From assembly GCF_024171535.1 (NCBI RefSeq), contig NZ_JALJZV010000015.1, forward strand, positions 1 to 64,000: a DNA stretch of 64,000 bases. The letters are read 5' to 3'. This stretch comes from Flavobacterium sp. HSC-61S13. Lineage in GTDB: Bacteria; Bacteroidota; Bacteroidia; Flavobacteriales; Flavobacteriaceae. The notes beneath the pieces are model-generated. The model had not been told where the DNA came from, made no database searches, and was given only the letters and a program-made list of their open reading frames with translations. This document shows, in pieces, positions 1 to 8,143 of the stretch (its first letter is position 1; each line of letters opens with the position of its first letter). The position numbers and the translations under genes are program-made.

Positions 1-208
1 TGCTGATGTGCTGATGTGCTGATGTGCTGATGTGCTGATGTGCTGATGTGCTGATGTGCTGATGTGCTGATGTGCTGATGTGCTGATGTGCTGATGTGCT
101 GATGTGCTGATGTGCTGATGTGCTGATGTGCTGATGTGCTGATGTGCTGATGTGCTGATATGCCGATATGTTTATACGCTGATACGCCGATAGGTTGATG
201 CCGATAGG
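1..208. repeat. 8-bp tandem array (unit TGCTGATG), left end cut by window
   Basis: Nineteen perfect copies of the octamer TGCTGATG fill 1-152. The next unit (153-160) has one change, 161-168 has two, and clearly decayed octamers continue to about 208 (for example CGCTGATA, CGCCGATA, GGTTGATG). The perfect core with a decaying right edge is what slippage-driven expansion leaves. The period is not a multiple of three and no ORF spans it. Total length is unknown because the array begins at the window edge. Confidence 0.95.
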
Positions 209-209
209 T

Positions 210-430
210 TTAATCCTCTTTACGTTTTAGGGCGAATACGCGCATTTGCGAATGGGCATATAGGCTTTAGATGCAGATAGTTGGTAGACTTAACCCCCTT
301 CACGTGTTAGGGCGAATACGCGCATTTGCGAATGGGCATGGCTTTAGGTACAGATAGTTGGTAGGCTTAACCCTCTTTACGTTTTAGGGCGAATACGCGC
401 ATTTGCGAATGGGCATATAGGCAGATAGAA
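210..430. repeat. Three direct copies of a ~78-bp intergenic repeat
   Basis: Copies lie at about 210-289, 290-366 and 367-430 (the last is incomplete). Each contains an identical 33-nt core, at 227-259, 307-339 and 384-416, which starts TTAGGGCGAATACGCGC and ends GCGAATGGGCAT. Inside the core CGCA-TT-TGCG can form a small stem. The sequence between cores is also similar between copies (GGCTTTAG, CAGATAGTTGGTAG, CTTAACCC), so the whole unit is repeated. I see no coding potential. The role is unknown; it may be a REP-like element. Confidence 0.9.
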
Positions 431-479
431 GATGGGAATATAGGCATATAGAGAAATAGGCTAATAAAAAATTATTCAT

Positions 480-487
480 TAATTTTG
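480..487 (+). promoter_or_regulatory. Bacteroidota -7 box TAATTTTG before the SpoU methyltransferase
   Basis: TAATTTTG matches TAnnTTTG. No clear TTG stands 19 bp upstream. Transcription would begin near 492, so the ATG at 493 would have almost no leader, while the ATG at 505 would have about 13 nt. Confidence 0.6.
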
Positions 488-504
488 CGTTTATGACAGA
501 TATG

Positions 505-1053
505 ATGAGAAAACTAGCCAATAGCGAATTAAATAGAATAAACCCGGACGAATTTAAAGACGCGACAAAAAGTCCTTTAATATTGGTTTTGGATGATATC
601 AGAAGTTTACATAATATTGGTTCTGTATTTAGAACCAGTGATGCCTTTTTGATTGAGAAGATTTACTTATGTGGCATCACGGCAACGCCGCCAAATAAGG
701 AAATACATAAAACCGCTTTAGGAGCTACCGAAACAGTTGCCTGGGAATATGCTACTGACGTAGTGGAGGTATTGGAAAAATTAAAAGCTGAAGGAGTTTC
801 TTTACAAGCCGTAGAGCAAGTAGTGCATAGTGTGATGCTTAACGATTTTAAAATTATCCCTGAGCAGAAATATGCCTTGGTATTTGGAAATGAGGTTAAG
901 GGTGTTTCTCAAAAAGCGATTGACTACTGTGATGGGGTCATAGAAATTCCGCAATTGGGAACCAAGCATTCGTTAAATATTTCGGTGAGTGCAGGGATTG
1001 TAGTTTGGGATTTGTTTCAGAAAATCAACGCGAGTTCATCTTCTGCTGAATAA
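505..1053 (+). CDS. TrmH-family (SpoU/SPOUT) RNA 2'-O-methyltransferase
   Basis: Predicted S-adenosylmethionine-dependent 2'-O-ribose methyltransferase acting on tRNA or rRNA in the cytoplasm. The SPOUT motifs are all visible: NIGSVFRTSDAF (motif 1), LVFGNEVKGVSQ (motif 2) and IPQLGTKHSLNISVSAG (motif 3), which form the knotted SAM site. I chose the ATG at 505 (MRKLANSELNRI) rather than the one at 493, because relatives as I remember them begin MRKL.NSEL and because the -7 box at 480-487 leaves almost no leader for 493. About 182 residues, a compact form without an extra N-terminal RNA-binding domain. Its 3' end overlaps the convergent folK fusion by 29 bp. The substrate cannot be named from sequence. 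Confidence 0.9.
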   Translation: MRKLANSELNRINPDEFKDATKSPLILVLDDIRSLHNIGSVFRTSDAFLIEKIYLCGITATPPNKEIHKTALGATETVAWEYATDVVEVLEKLKAEGVSLQAVEQVVHSVMLNDFKIIPEQKYALVFGNEVKGVSQKAIDYCDGVIEIPQLGTKHSLNISVSAGIVVWDLFQKINASSSSAE

Positions 1054-2164
1054 TATCCAAGATCGCAATATAATCTTCTTGACGATTTACAAAATCCATT
1101 TCGGAAATATCTATAATCAGAACCTTGTCTTGCGGCAGGGTTTTGGTATAATTAAAATAACCTTGATTGACCTTTTCTAAATAAGAAGCGGGGATTTCGC
1201 TTTCGTACGACCTTCCACGTTTTTTAATGTTTTCTAGTAAGCGACTGGTATTTTGATAAAGGTAGACATACATTCCCGGTTTTGGGGTTTCCTTGTACAT
1301 GATTTCAAAAACCTGTTTATACAATCGAAACTCGTCGCTTTCCAGGGTTATTTGAGCAAAGATCAGTGATTTGAAAATGTGATAATCGGCAATAATGAAT
1401 TCTTTAAATAAATCAAATTGAGCTAAATCATCAGCTAATTGAGAATACCTGTCGGCGAGGAACGACATTTCTAAGGGAAAAGCATAACGGGATGCATCCT
1501 CGTAAAATTTGGGTAAAAACGGATTGTCAGCGAATCCTTCGAGGATTAACTTGGCATTGAAATCTTCAGATATTTTGTGAACTAAGGTCGTCTTTCCCGC
1601 ACCGATATTACCTTCAATCGCTATAAAATTGAGGTCTTGAAAACGGTAGCTCTGCAAGGGATGTTTAAGTGTTCCGACTTTTTTACATTCCGAGGGATCG
1701 CTGCATTCGCGTAAAAGTTCTACAAAGGACTTTTTGAAAATAGGATGAATCCATTCCAATTGTAAATCTACGATAGGTTGTAAAACAAAACGGCGTTCAT
1801 GAAGCAGGCGATGAGGAACAGTTAGAAAATCAGATACTATCTGCTCTTCATTGAAAGCAATTACATCGATATCCATGGTGCGAGCACTATAGTTTTCAGA
1901 ATGCGAACGTACTCTACCCAATTGTTCTTCAATTTTTAAAGTGTTTTCTAGCACAGTTTTTGCAGACAAGGAAGTATGGATCAACAAAGCACAATTGTAA
2001 AAAGCATCGCTATCAAATCCCCACGACGGCGTTTCGTATATGGGAGATATTCGAATAACAGTGCCTACTGATTTGTGAATCAGTTCGATGGATTGTTGAA
2101 GTAAGGAAGTGCGATCGCCTTGGTTACTACCAAGAGAAAGGATGATTTGATTCTGAATAAACAT
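1025..2164 (-). CDS. folK: FolK (HPPK) fused to a deoxynucleoside kinase-like domain
   Basis: Residues 1-160 are 6-hydroxymethyl-7,8-dihydropterin pyrophosphokinase, the step before dihydropteroate synthase in folate synthesis: SLGSNQGDR, YETPSWG, SARTMDIDVIAF and VPHRLLHERRFVLQP are the family motifs. From about residue 178 a second domain begins with an intact P-loop (IEGNIGAGKTTL) and continues like a deoxynucleoside kinase (EGFADNPFLPKFYED, KKRGRSYES). The DR[ST] motif of such kinases is not apparent: the matching stretch reads FIIADYHIFKSLIFA with no arginine. A separate kinase with DRT is encoded at 55883-56497 beside folA. The FolK function is secure; activity of the second domain is uncertain. 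It overlaps the SpoU gene tail to tail. Confidence 0.92.
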   Translation of the reverse strand: MFIQNQIILSLGSNQGDRTSLLQQSIELIHKSVGTVIRISPIYETPSWGFDSDAFYNCALLIHTSLSAKTVLENTLKIEEQLGRVRSHSENYSARTMDIDVIAFNEEQIVSDFLTVPHRLLHERRFVLQPIVDLQLEWIHPIFKKSFVELLRECSDPSECKKVGTLKHPLQSYRFQDLNFIAIEGNIGAGKTTLVHKISEDFNAKLILEGFADNPFLPKFYEDASRYAFPLEMSFLADRYSQLADDLAQFDLFKEFIIADYHIFKSLIFAQITLESDEFRLYKQVFEIMYKETPKPGMYVYLYQNTSRLLENIKKRGRSYESEIPASYLEKVNQGYFNYTKTLPQDKVLIIDISEMDFVNRQEDYIAILDIIQQKMNSR

Positions 2165-2213
2165 TTGGCAAATTAACTAAAAGTAATTTAATTTATAACA
2201 CAATAAAAGTAAC

Positions 2214-2221
2214 TAGTTTTG
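2214..2221 (+). promoter_or_regulatory. Candidate -7 box TAGTTTTG before sppA
   Basis: TAGTTTTG fits TAnnTTTG, 67 bp before the sppA ATG. A weaker second candidate, CAACTTTG, follows close to 2235. No TTG at the standard distance was seen. Confidence 0.5.
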
Positions 2222-2288
2222 TGCAATATTTGTTCAACTTTGTAACAATGTTGTGGAATAGGCTACTAATAAACAAAAAGAAAGTTAT

Positions 2289-4055
2289 ATGAGATTTTTA
2301 AGAAATGTATTAGCGACGATCGTAGGATTGTTCGTTTTTTTTGGCATCCTTTTTTTTGGGATTATCCTGCTAGGAGCTGTTTTTGGCGGTAGTAGTGATA
2401 AGGTCATGATTAAAGATAATACGGTAATCAATTTAGATTTATCTAAGGTTAAATATGACTATGCAGGTCGTTTTAATTACAAAGACTTTAATTTTGTTGA
2501 TAGCAATGCTGATGGAGTCTCAGATATCTTAAATGCGATAGAAGCGGCAAAGACCGATGATAAAATTAAAGGAATCTCTATTTTAAATAACTATTCTAAT
2601 CTGGGTATGGCGCAACGACGTTCTGTTCGCGAGAAATTAGAAGAATTTAAAAAGAGTGGAAAATTTGTTTTGGCTTATGCCAATGCTTATTCGCAATCGG
2701 AATATTATATGAATTCGGTAGCGGATACGGTATATTTGAATCCGGTAGGAGAATTGGATTTTAAGGGATTGTCTGCTGAGGTTTTATATATGAAAGACTT
2801 GCAGGAAAAATCAGGTATTAAAATGGAGGTAATTCGCCATGGAAAATACAAAAGTGCAGTAGAGCCTTATTTGGAACAAAATATGAGCGAAGCCAATAGA
2901 GAGCAAACCACTGTATTGTTGGAGTCTATTTGGTCAACCATATTGGAAGACGTTGCTAAAAGTAGAAACATTCCAGTGGACTCCTTGAATAGTATTGCCG
3001 ATAGATTAGGTGCGCGTACTCCTGAAATGGCAAAAGCCACTCACTTAGTAGATAAAGTAGTCTATGAAGATGAATACCATAATGCTATTAGAAAAGCGTT
3101 ACAAGTTGAAAAAGACAAAGAGTATAATACCATTGATGTCGTGACTTATGCCAAGGAAATCGCGGCTAGAAAACAAGCCAATACTTCTAAAGATGTTATT
3201 GCTATAGTGTACGCACAAGGACAGATATTAAATGGAGAAGGTGGCGTTGATTATGTAGGGGAGATTTCGGTTAATCGCGCTTTGAAAAAAGCTCGTGAAG
3301 ACGACAAGGTTAAAGCGATTGTCTTGAGAGTAAATAGTCCAGGGGGAAGTGCATTAACTTCAGATTTGATTTGGAGAGAAGTGGAGCTGACTAAAAAAGT
3401 AAAACCCGTTATCGTATCCATGGGTGATGTTGCTGCGTCTGGTGGGTATTATATTGCTTGTAATGGTGATTATATCTTTGCAGAACCGGGAACAATTACT
3501 GGATCAATCGGGGTTTTCGGTATGTTGCCTAATTTTAAGAAGGTGGCGGATAAATTTGGAATTAATGCTGAGCATGTATCGACGAATAAAAATTCTCGTG
3601 GATACAGCCCGTTTTCGGATATTGATCCTAATTATAAAGCCGTAGTTACAGAAGGAGTAGAAAATGTATACAAAACCTTTGTGACCCGTGTAGCTGCAGG
3701 GCGAAGAATGACTTTCGATCAAGTAGATCAAATTGCTCAAGGACGCGTATGGACCGGTAAAAATGCTGTTGAAAATGGACTTGTAGACGCATTAGGAGGA
3801 TTGCACGATGCAATTGCTTATGCGGCTAAGAAAGTGGAGATCACGGAGTATAAAACTGTGAATTACCCAGAATATGAAGTCAAGTTTGAAGATATGATTC
3901 GTGGTTTTATTGGAGTTTCTATGTTGAAAACTCAAGACGAACTAATCAAGGAGAAAATTGGTGCGGAAGCTTTTGAAATGATTGAAAGATTAAATTATTT
4001 CAATAAGGCGGAAGGCATTCAAGCCATGTTGCCTTATGAGCTTACTATTAAATAA
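2289..4055 (+). CDS. sppA: Signal peptide peptidase SppA, 67-kDa type
   Basis: Membrane-bound serine protease of family S49 that degrades cleaved signal peptides. An N-terminal transmembrane segment occupies about residues 7-33. Two tandem S49 domains follow. The general-base lysine is in HGKYKSAVEPYLEQ of the N-terminal domain, and the nucleophile serine is in GDVAASGGYYIA of the C-terminal domain; in the E. coli enzyme both halves contribute to one active site. The length (588 residues) fits the long form rather than the short SppA36 form. Monocistronic: it is transcribed away from folK and followed by its own terminator. Confidence 0.95.
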   Translation: MRFLRNVLATIVGLFVFFGILFFGIILLGAVFGGSSDKVMIKDNTVINLDLSKVKYDYAGRFNYKDFNFVDSNADGVSDILNAIEAAKTDDKIKGISILNNYSNLGMAQRRSVREKLEEFKKSGKFVLAYANAYSQSEYYMNSVADTVYLNPVGELDFKGLSAEVLYMKDLQEKSGIKMEVIRHGKYKSAVEPYLEQNMSEANREQTTVLLESIWSTILEDVAKSRNIPVDSLNSIADRLGARTPEMAKATHLVDKVVYEDEYHNAIRKALQVEKDKEYNTIDVVTYAKEIAARKQANTSKDVIAIVYAQGQILNGEGGVDYVGEISVNRALKKAREDDKVKAIVLRVNSPGGSALTSDLIWREVELTKKVKPVIVSMGDVAASGGYYIACNGDYIFAEPGTITGSIGVFGMLPNFKKVADKFGINAEHVSTNKNSRGYSPFSDIDPNYKAVVTEGVENVYKTFVTRVAAGRRMTFDQVDQIAQGRVWTGKNAVENGLVDALGGLHDAIAYAAKKVEITEYKTVNYPEYEVKFEDMIRGFIGVSMLKTQDELIKEKIGAEAFEMIERLNYFNKAEGIQAMLPYELTIK

Positions 4056-4358
4056 ATAGGATTTAAAACTTAAACAAAAGCCACGGTTTCATCTTTTTGA
4101 AGCCGTGGTTTTTTTGTATAATTATGCTGAAATAGGTTTTGAGCTAAAAACTAAATGGATTAGCTGTTAAAATGCTGTGATTGTATCTAATTTAAGGTTT
4201 TATTAAGTGAATTAAATTTGATTTTTTATATTTTGCATAAAAGAGCTGTTGTTGCTGTTAAACAAGTACTGTGGCGACAGTATGTGTCATAAGTTATTTT
4301 AGGTGAATGCATCTTGTAGAGAGGCCTAAGCGCATTAATGTGAAAATTTTAAATAGAT
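4056..4358. other. Gene-free stretch between sppA and the AsmA gene
   Basis: Holds the sppA terminator, then A+T-rich DNA with a candidate -7 box TAAATTTG at 4213-4220 for the AsmA gene, which would give a leader of about 140 nt. I see no small gene or RNA structure in the rest. Confidence 0.6.
4079..4117 (+). terminator. Rho-independent terminator after sppA
   Basis: A 13-bp stem, AGCCACGGTTTCA with TGAAGCCGTGGTT (two G-U pairs), around a short loop, followed by a T run, 24 bp after the sppA stop. Confidence 0.85.
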
Positions 4359-6992
4359 ATGAAGAAGAAAGTATGGATCGTTGTTGCATCGATTGTCGGT
4401 TTTTTGTTGTTGTTTTTAGTAGGAGCCCCTTTTATTTTTAGAGGTAAAATAGAAAAGATGGTATTGGAAACCATCAACAAAAATCTAACCGCAGAGGTAG
4501 CCTATGACCAGGTGAATATCAGTTTGTTTAAAAACTTCCCTAAGGCGAGTGTATCCATTAGTGGTTTGACGATTATAAATCAGGCTCCTTTTGCTGGAGA
4601 TACTTTGCTGTTTGCGGAGGCTATCGGTTTAAAAATGTCGGTGATGGAGTTATTTAATAGTGCGGATAAACCGATGAATATTGAGGGGGTTGATGTTTAT
4701 AATGCTCGATTCAACGTATTGGTTAATGAGGCTGGAATAACAAACTATGATATCGCTATAAAAGATGAGGATCTCGACGATACCGAATCAACCGACGACA
4801 GTCCTTTCTCATTAGCTCTTAATCAGTATTCTTTGAATAATGTGACGGTGTTGTATACTGATTTAAGTTCTAAAATGAAAATGGTGATTTCGGAATTAAA
4901 CCACTCGGGTAGTGGAAATTTAGCACAAAATATTCTGGATTTGGATACCCAATCTAATGCGAAGGTATCTTTTGTTAAAGACGGTACAAGCTTGTTGAAT
5001 GGTGTCAACTTAGGGTTGAAAGCCGTTATAGGAATGGATTTAGATAAAAAAATATTTACTTTTAAAGAGAATGAAGCTACGATAAATCAATTGCCCTTAA
5101 AGTTTAATGGAACGGTGCAATTGTTTGATTATGGAGAGGAATATCATTTGGACTTTGCGACACCCGATTCGTCTTTTAAAAACTTCTTAGCACTGATACC
5201 AGAAGCTTATGCAGGGGATATCCAAAAAGTCAAAACAGAAGGGGAGTTTAGGGTGTCGGGAAAGATAAACGGACAATTAACCGAAACTGCTTTTCCTAAA
5301 ATGGAAATTATCATGGCATCGGATAAGGCCTCTTTTCAATATCCCGACTTGCCAAAAGCGGTTCGCAATATTGTTCTTGACGCAAAAGTTATTAATGATA
5401 CTGGTTTGATTAACGATACTTATGTATTGCTGAATAAACTAAATTTCCAAATTGACCAAGATATCTTTACAGCGGAAGCCAGTATTAGGAACATTATGGA
5501 CAATGCCTTGGTTAATGCAAAATTAAACGGAATGGTCAACTTGGCTAATTTGAGTAAAGCTTATCCTATAAAATTGGATAAGCCGTTGACGGGTATTTTG
5601 AAAGCGGATGTACTCACGCAGTTCGATATGAAATCAGTTGAAGCCAATCAATATCAAAATATCAAAAATTCAGGTACGTTATCCTTGTCTAATTTCAATT
5701 ATGAAACCGAGGAAATGGCCAAGCCGCTTCAGATAAAAGAAGCCGCTTTGACTTTCAATCCAAGTCAGGTTCATTTAAATCGTTTGGAATTAAAAACGGG
5801 TACTACTGATTTGTTGGCAACCGGGACCCTAGATAATTTTTATGGATTTCTATTTAGCAAACAAAACTTAAAGGGGAATTTTGCTTTACACTCCAATAAT
5901 TTTGTGGTTTCCGATATCTTGAAAGCATCAGATGCTCCGGCGGTAAAAACAGAAACCAATGATAAAAAAGTAATAGCTACGAAAAAAGACCCATTAAAGA
6001 TTCCTTCTTTTTTGGACTGCACCATAACGGCTGATGCTAAAACGGTTGTTTATGACGATTTGACTTTAAAAAATGTAGTGGGTAAATTGATTATTAAGGA
6101 CGAAGCCGTACATTTTCAGAACATGAAAACAGATGTCTTTGACGGGCAAATAGCATTTAATGGAAATGTATCGACTAAAACGGCTGTGCCTACTTTTGAT
6201 ATGAATTTGGGGCTACAAGCTTTGGATATTGCCAAATCTTTCGGTCAAATTGATATGTTGAAGAGTATAGCGCCTATTGCTGGGGTTATCAATGGTAAGA
6301 TCAATTCAAATATCAAGTTAAACGGTAAACTCGACGGTATGGAGTTGACGCCGATCATGAGTAGTTTGACCGGTGATTTACTGGGGCAACTACTATCGAC
6401 TAAAATAGATGCCAATAACTCAAAACTGTTGACGGCTTTGGATAATAATTTGAAATTTGTCGATTTGAGCAAATTGAATTTAGACAATCTAAAAATGCAT
6501 TTGGAATTAAAAGATGGTAAGGTAAAAGTCAATCCGTTTGATATTAAATATCAGGATATTAAAGTGGTTGTCGATGGAGAACACGGTTTGGATCAAAGTA
6601 TCAATTACAAGTTGAATTTTGATGTACCGGCAAAATATTTGGGTAATGATGTTTCTGGAGTTTTATCTAAATTATCGGCTACAGATATGGCGGCTTTAAA
6701 AAATATTCCTATCCAAGTGGGATTAACTGGGGATTTTAGCAAACCTAAAATCACGACGGACTTAAATCAGGCGGTGACCAATCTGACCAATCAAATTGTT
6801 GCTAGCCAAAAAGATAAATTAATCAATCAAGGAACGAATGCGTTGAGTAACTTGCTAGGGGGAGGTAAAAAAGACTCTAATAGCGAGCCTAAAACCCCAG
6901 AGGAAACTCAAAAAGAGGCTAAAAAGGAAGAAACCATCAACAAAATTGGTGAGGGTTTAAAAGACTTGTTTGGTAAAAAGAAAAAGGAATAA
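4359..6992 (+). CDS. AsmA-family envelope protein
   Basis: Large protein of 877 residues with a single N-terminal membrane anchor (about residues 5-25) and a long periplasmic part rich in beta strands, as in AsmA-like proteins. These are bridge-like proteins thought to move lipids between the inner and outer membranes. The opening FRGKIEKMVLETINKNLTAEVAYDQVNISLFKNFPKASVSI is the usual AsmA start, and C-terminal blocks such as LQALDIAKSFGQIDMLKSIAPIAG and SLTGDLLGQLLS resemble the AsmA_2 region. The tail ends in a Lys/Glu-rich stretch. It has its own promoter candidate and terminator. The lipid carried and any partner are unknown. Confidence 0.85.
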   Translation: MKKKVWIVVASIVGFLLLFLVGAPFIFRGKIEKMVLETINKNLTAEVAYDQVNISLFKNFPKASVSISGLTIINQAPFAGDTLLFAEAIGLKMSVMELFNSADKPMNIEGVDVYNARFNVLVNEAGITNYDIAIKDEDLDDTESTDDSPFSLALNQYSLNNVTVLYTDLSSKMKMVISELNHSGSGNLAQNILDLDTQSNAKVSFVKDGTSLLNGVNLGLKAVIGMDLDKKIFTFKENEATINQLPLKFNGTVQLFDYGEEYHLDFATPDSSFKNFLALIPEAYAGDIQKVKTEGEFRVSGKINGQLTETAFPKMEIIMASDKASFQYPDLPKAVRNIVLDAKVINDTGLINDTYVLLNKLNFQIDQDIFTAEASIRNIMDNALVNAKLNGMVNLANLSKAYPIKLDKPLTGILKADVLTQFDMKSVEANQYQNIKNSGTLSLSNFNYETEEMAKPLQIKEAALTFNPSQVHLNRLELKTGTTDLLATGTLDNFYGFLFSKQNLKGNFALHSNNFVVSDILKASDAPAVKTETNDKKVIATKKDPLKIPSFLDCTITADAKTVVYDDLTLKNVVGKLIIKDEAVHFQNMKTDVFDGQIAFNGNVSTKTAVPTFDMNLGLQALDIAKSFGQIDMLKSIAPIAGVINGKINSNIKLNGKLDGMELTPIMSSLTGDLLGQLLSTKIDANNSKLLTALDNNLKFVDLSKLNLDNLKMHLELKDGKVKVNPFDIKYQDIKVVVDGEHGLDQSINYKLNFDVPAKYLGNDVSGVLSKLSATDMAALKNIPIQVGLTGDFSKPKITTDLNQAVTNLTNQIVASQKDKLINQGTNALSNLLGGGKKDSNSEPKTPEETQKEAKKEETINKIGEGLKDLFGKKKKE

Positions 6993-7050
6993 GCTTTTTG
7001 ATGTTCAAAATCCAGGTCAGTAAGGTTTAAGTATACATTTTATATTCAAC

Positions 7051-7095
7051 AACAAAGCCGCAATTTACATTTGAGTTAACTGCGGCTTTGTTATT
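7051..7095 (+). terminator. Terminator after the AsmA gene
   Basis: AACAAAGCCGCA at 7051-7062 pairs perfectly with TGCGGCTTTGTT at 7081-7092, with an 18-nt loop and A/T runs on both sides. Confidence 0.8.
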
Positions 7096-7200
7096 TTATT
7101 ATGACAAAGAGGACAAGATGATTTTTCATCTACTATACTCACCTAATGGTTAGAATTAGTAGAATGGATTCATCTGCAAACATAAAGTCGCTAACGACTA

Positions 7201-7242
7201 ATCACTGATTACTGATTACTGATCACTCGTTACTAGTTACTA
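7201..7242. repeat. Six-unit heptamer array entering the 3' end of the DUF2797 gene
   Basis: Period-7 units ATCACTG, ATTACTG, ATTACTG, ATCACTC, GTTACTA, GTTACTA run without gaps. The last units are inside the coding end of the minus-strand gene, so they supply its final codons (VSN and stop). Consistent with slippage that reset the C-terminus. Confidence 0.85.
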
Positions 7243-8033
7243 ACACCCAAGGTAACCACAAAACCTTCATAGGTTCGCACATTAAAAACGGTTCCGTCGT
7301 CAAAGAGTAAGTATTGTCCTTTAATCCCTTTAAGGACTCCTTCGAAGTAGGGTGTTTTTTCGAGGTTTAAACTTTTTAATTTAGTGGGATACTGAACTAC
7401 AGGGTAATCCAATTCTAGGATTTCGTGTGGAGTATTATAGTAATACGGTTTTACTTCGTCGGGTAAAACCAATTCCAAGGAGTTTCTGATTGCTGCCAGA
7501 TCAACTTCAACGATGTCGTTTTGCAGCATTTTGCGCCAATTGGTTTTATCGGTAAACTTGTCTTTTAATGCGATTTCTGTAATACCGGCTAAGTATCGAT
7601 TGGGTACTTCTACGATTTCAATAGCTCGAGAAGCGCCTTGATCGATCCATCGGGTGGGAACTTGAGTTTTTCTGGTAACACCTACTTTTACATCGCTGGC
7701 AACGGCTAAATAAACCACATGAGGTTGAAGTTGAACTTTGGATTCGTATTCCAAATCGCGATCTTCTATGCCCAAATGTGCCGTACTCAATTCGGGCCGC
7801 ATGATCCAGTCTCCTACGGCTGGGCTTGAGATAAAGCAGTCGTAACAAAATCCTTGACGAAATATTTTTTTGGATTTACCACAGTTTAAACACTGATATC
7901 CTTCGAAGTTTATCTTTAAATTTAATCCAATGAGTTGATTAACATTAATAAAACTTTTGTTTAATATTAAGAAATATTGGATGGGATTGCCCCACTCTGT
8001 GCGCATTTTATTTAGAACTCCTTCGTATTGCAT
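7233..8033 (-). CDS. DUF2797 family protein
   Basis: A 266-residue protein of the DUF2797 family, which is of unknown function. A zinc-binding element is visible near residues 48-65 (CLNCGKSKKIFRQGFCYDC). It is followed by GDWIMRPELSTAHLGIEDRDL and by the family block VYLAVASDVKVGVTRKTQVPTRWIDQGA, which recalls a GIY-YIG-like fold; that link is an inference. The C-terminal part (GVLKGIKGQYLLFDDGTVFNVR) ends with a protein-nucleic-acid-like signature seen in relatives. It is divergent from the GH3 gene, an arrangement I recall in other flavobacteria. The last three codons come from a heptamer repeat. Confidence 0.88.
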   Translation of the reverse strand: MQYEGVLNKMRTEWGNPIQYFLILNKSFINVNQLIGLNLKINFEGYQCLNCGKSKKIFRQGFCYDCFISSPAVGDWIMRPELSTAHLGIEDRDLEYESKVQLQPHVVYLAVASDVKVGVTRKTQVPTRWIDQGASRAIEIVEVPNRYLAGITEIALKDKFTDKTNWRKMLQNDIVEVDLAAIRNSLELVLPDEVKPYYYNTPHEILELDYPVVQYPTKLKSLNLEKTPYFEGVLKGIKGQYLLFDDGTVFNVRTYEGFVVTLGVSN

Positions 8034-8045
8034 AAAGAAAATTGT

Positions 8046-8053
8046 TACTTTTG
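8046..8053 (+). promoter_or_regulatory. Candidate -7 box TACTTTTG for the GH3 gene
   Basis: TACTTTTG fits TAnnTTTG and is 90 bp before the ATG, in the 110-bp gap between two divergent genes. No TTG at 19 bp upstream. Confidence 0.45.
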
Positions 8054-8143
8054 GTAAAGTGGTAAAAATACGAAAAGTTTTTTTGGTTATCCGACAGTGG
8101 ATTTAGCAATTTAAAGCGAGGTATTTTAATTAAATAAGAACAT

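Noticed and set aside
227..416. Three 33-nt repeats spaced by 44-47 nt, like a CRISPR array
   Set aside because: The sequences between them are also similar to each other, so they are not unique spacers; no cas gene is nearby and there are only three copies.
1025..2164. FolK and kinase joined by a missed stop codon
   Set aside because: The linker is smooth and both domains are in frame; similar fusions are known to me in related bacteria.
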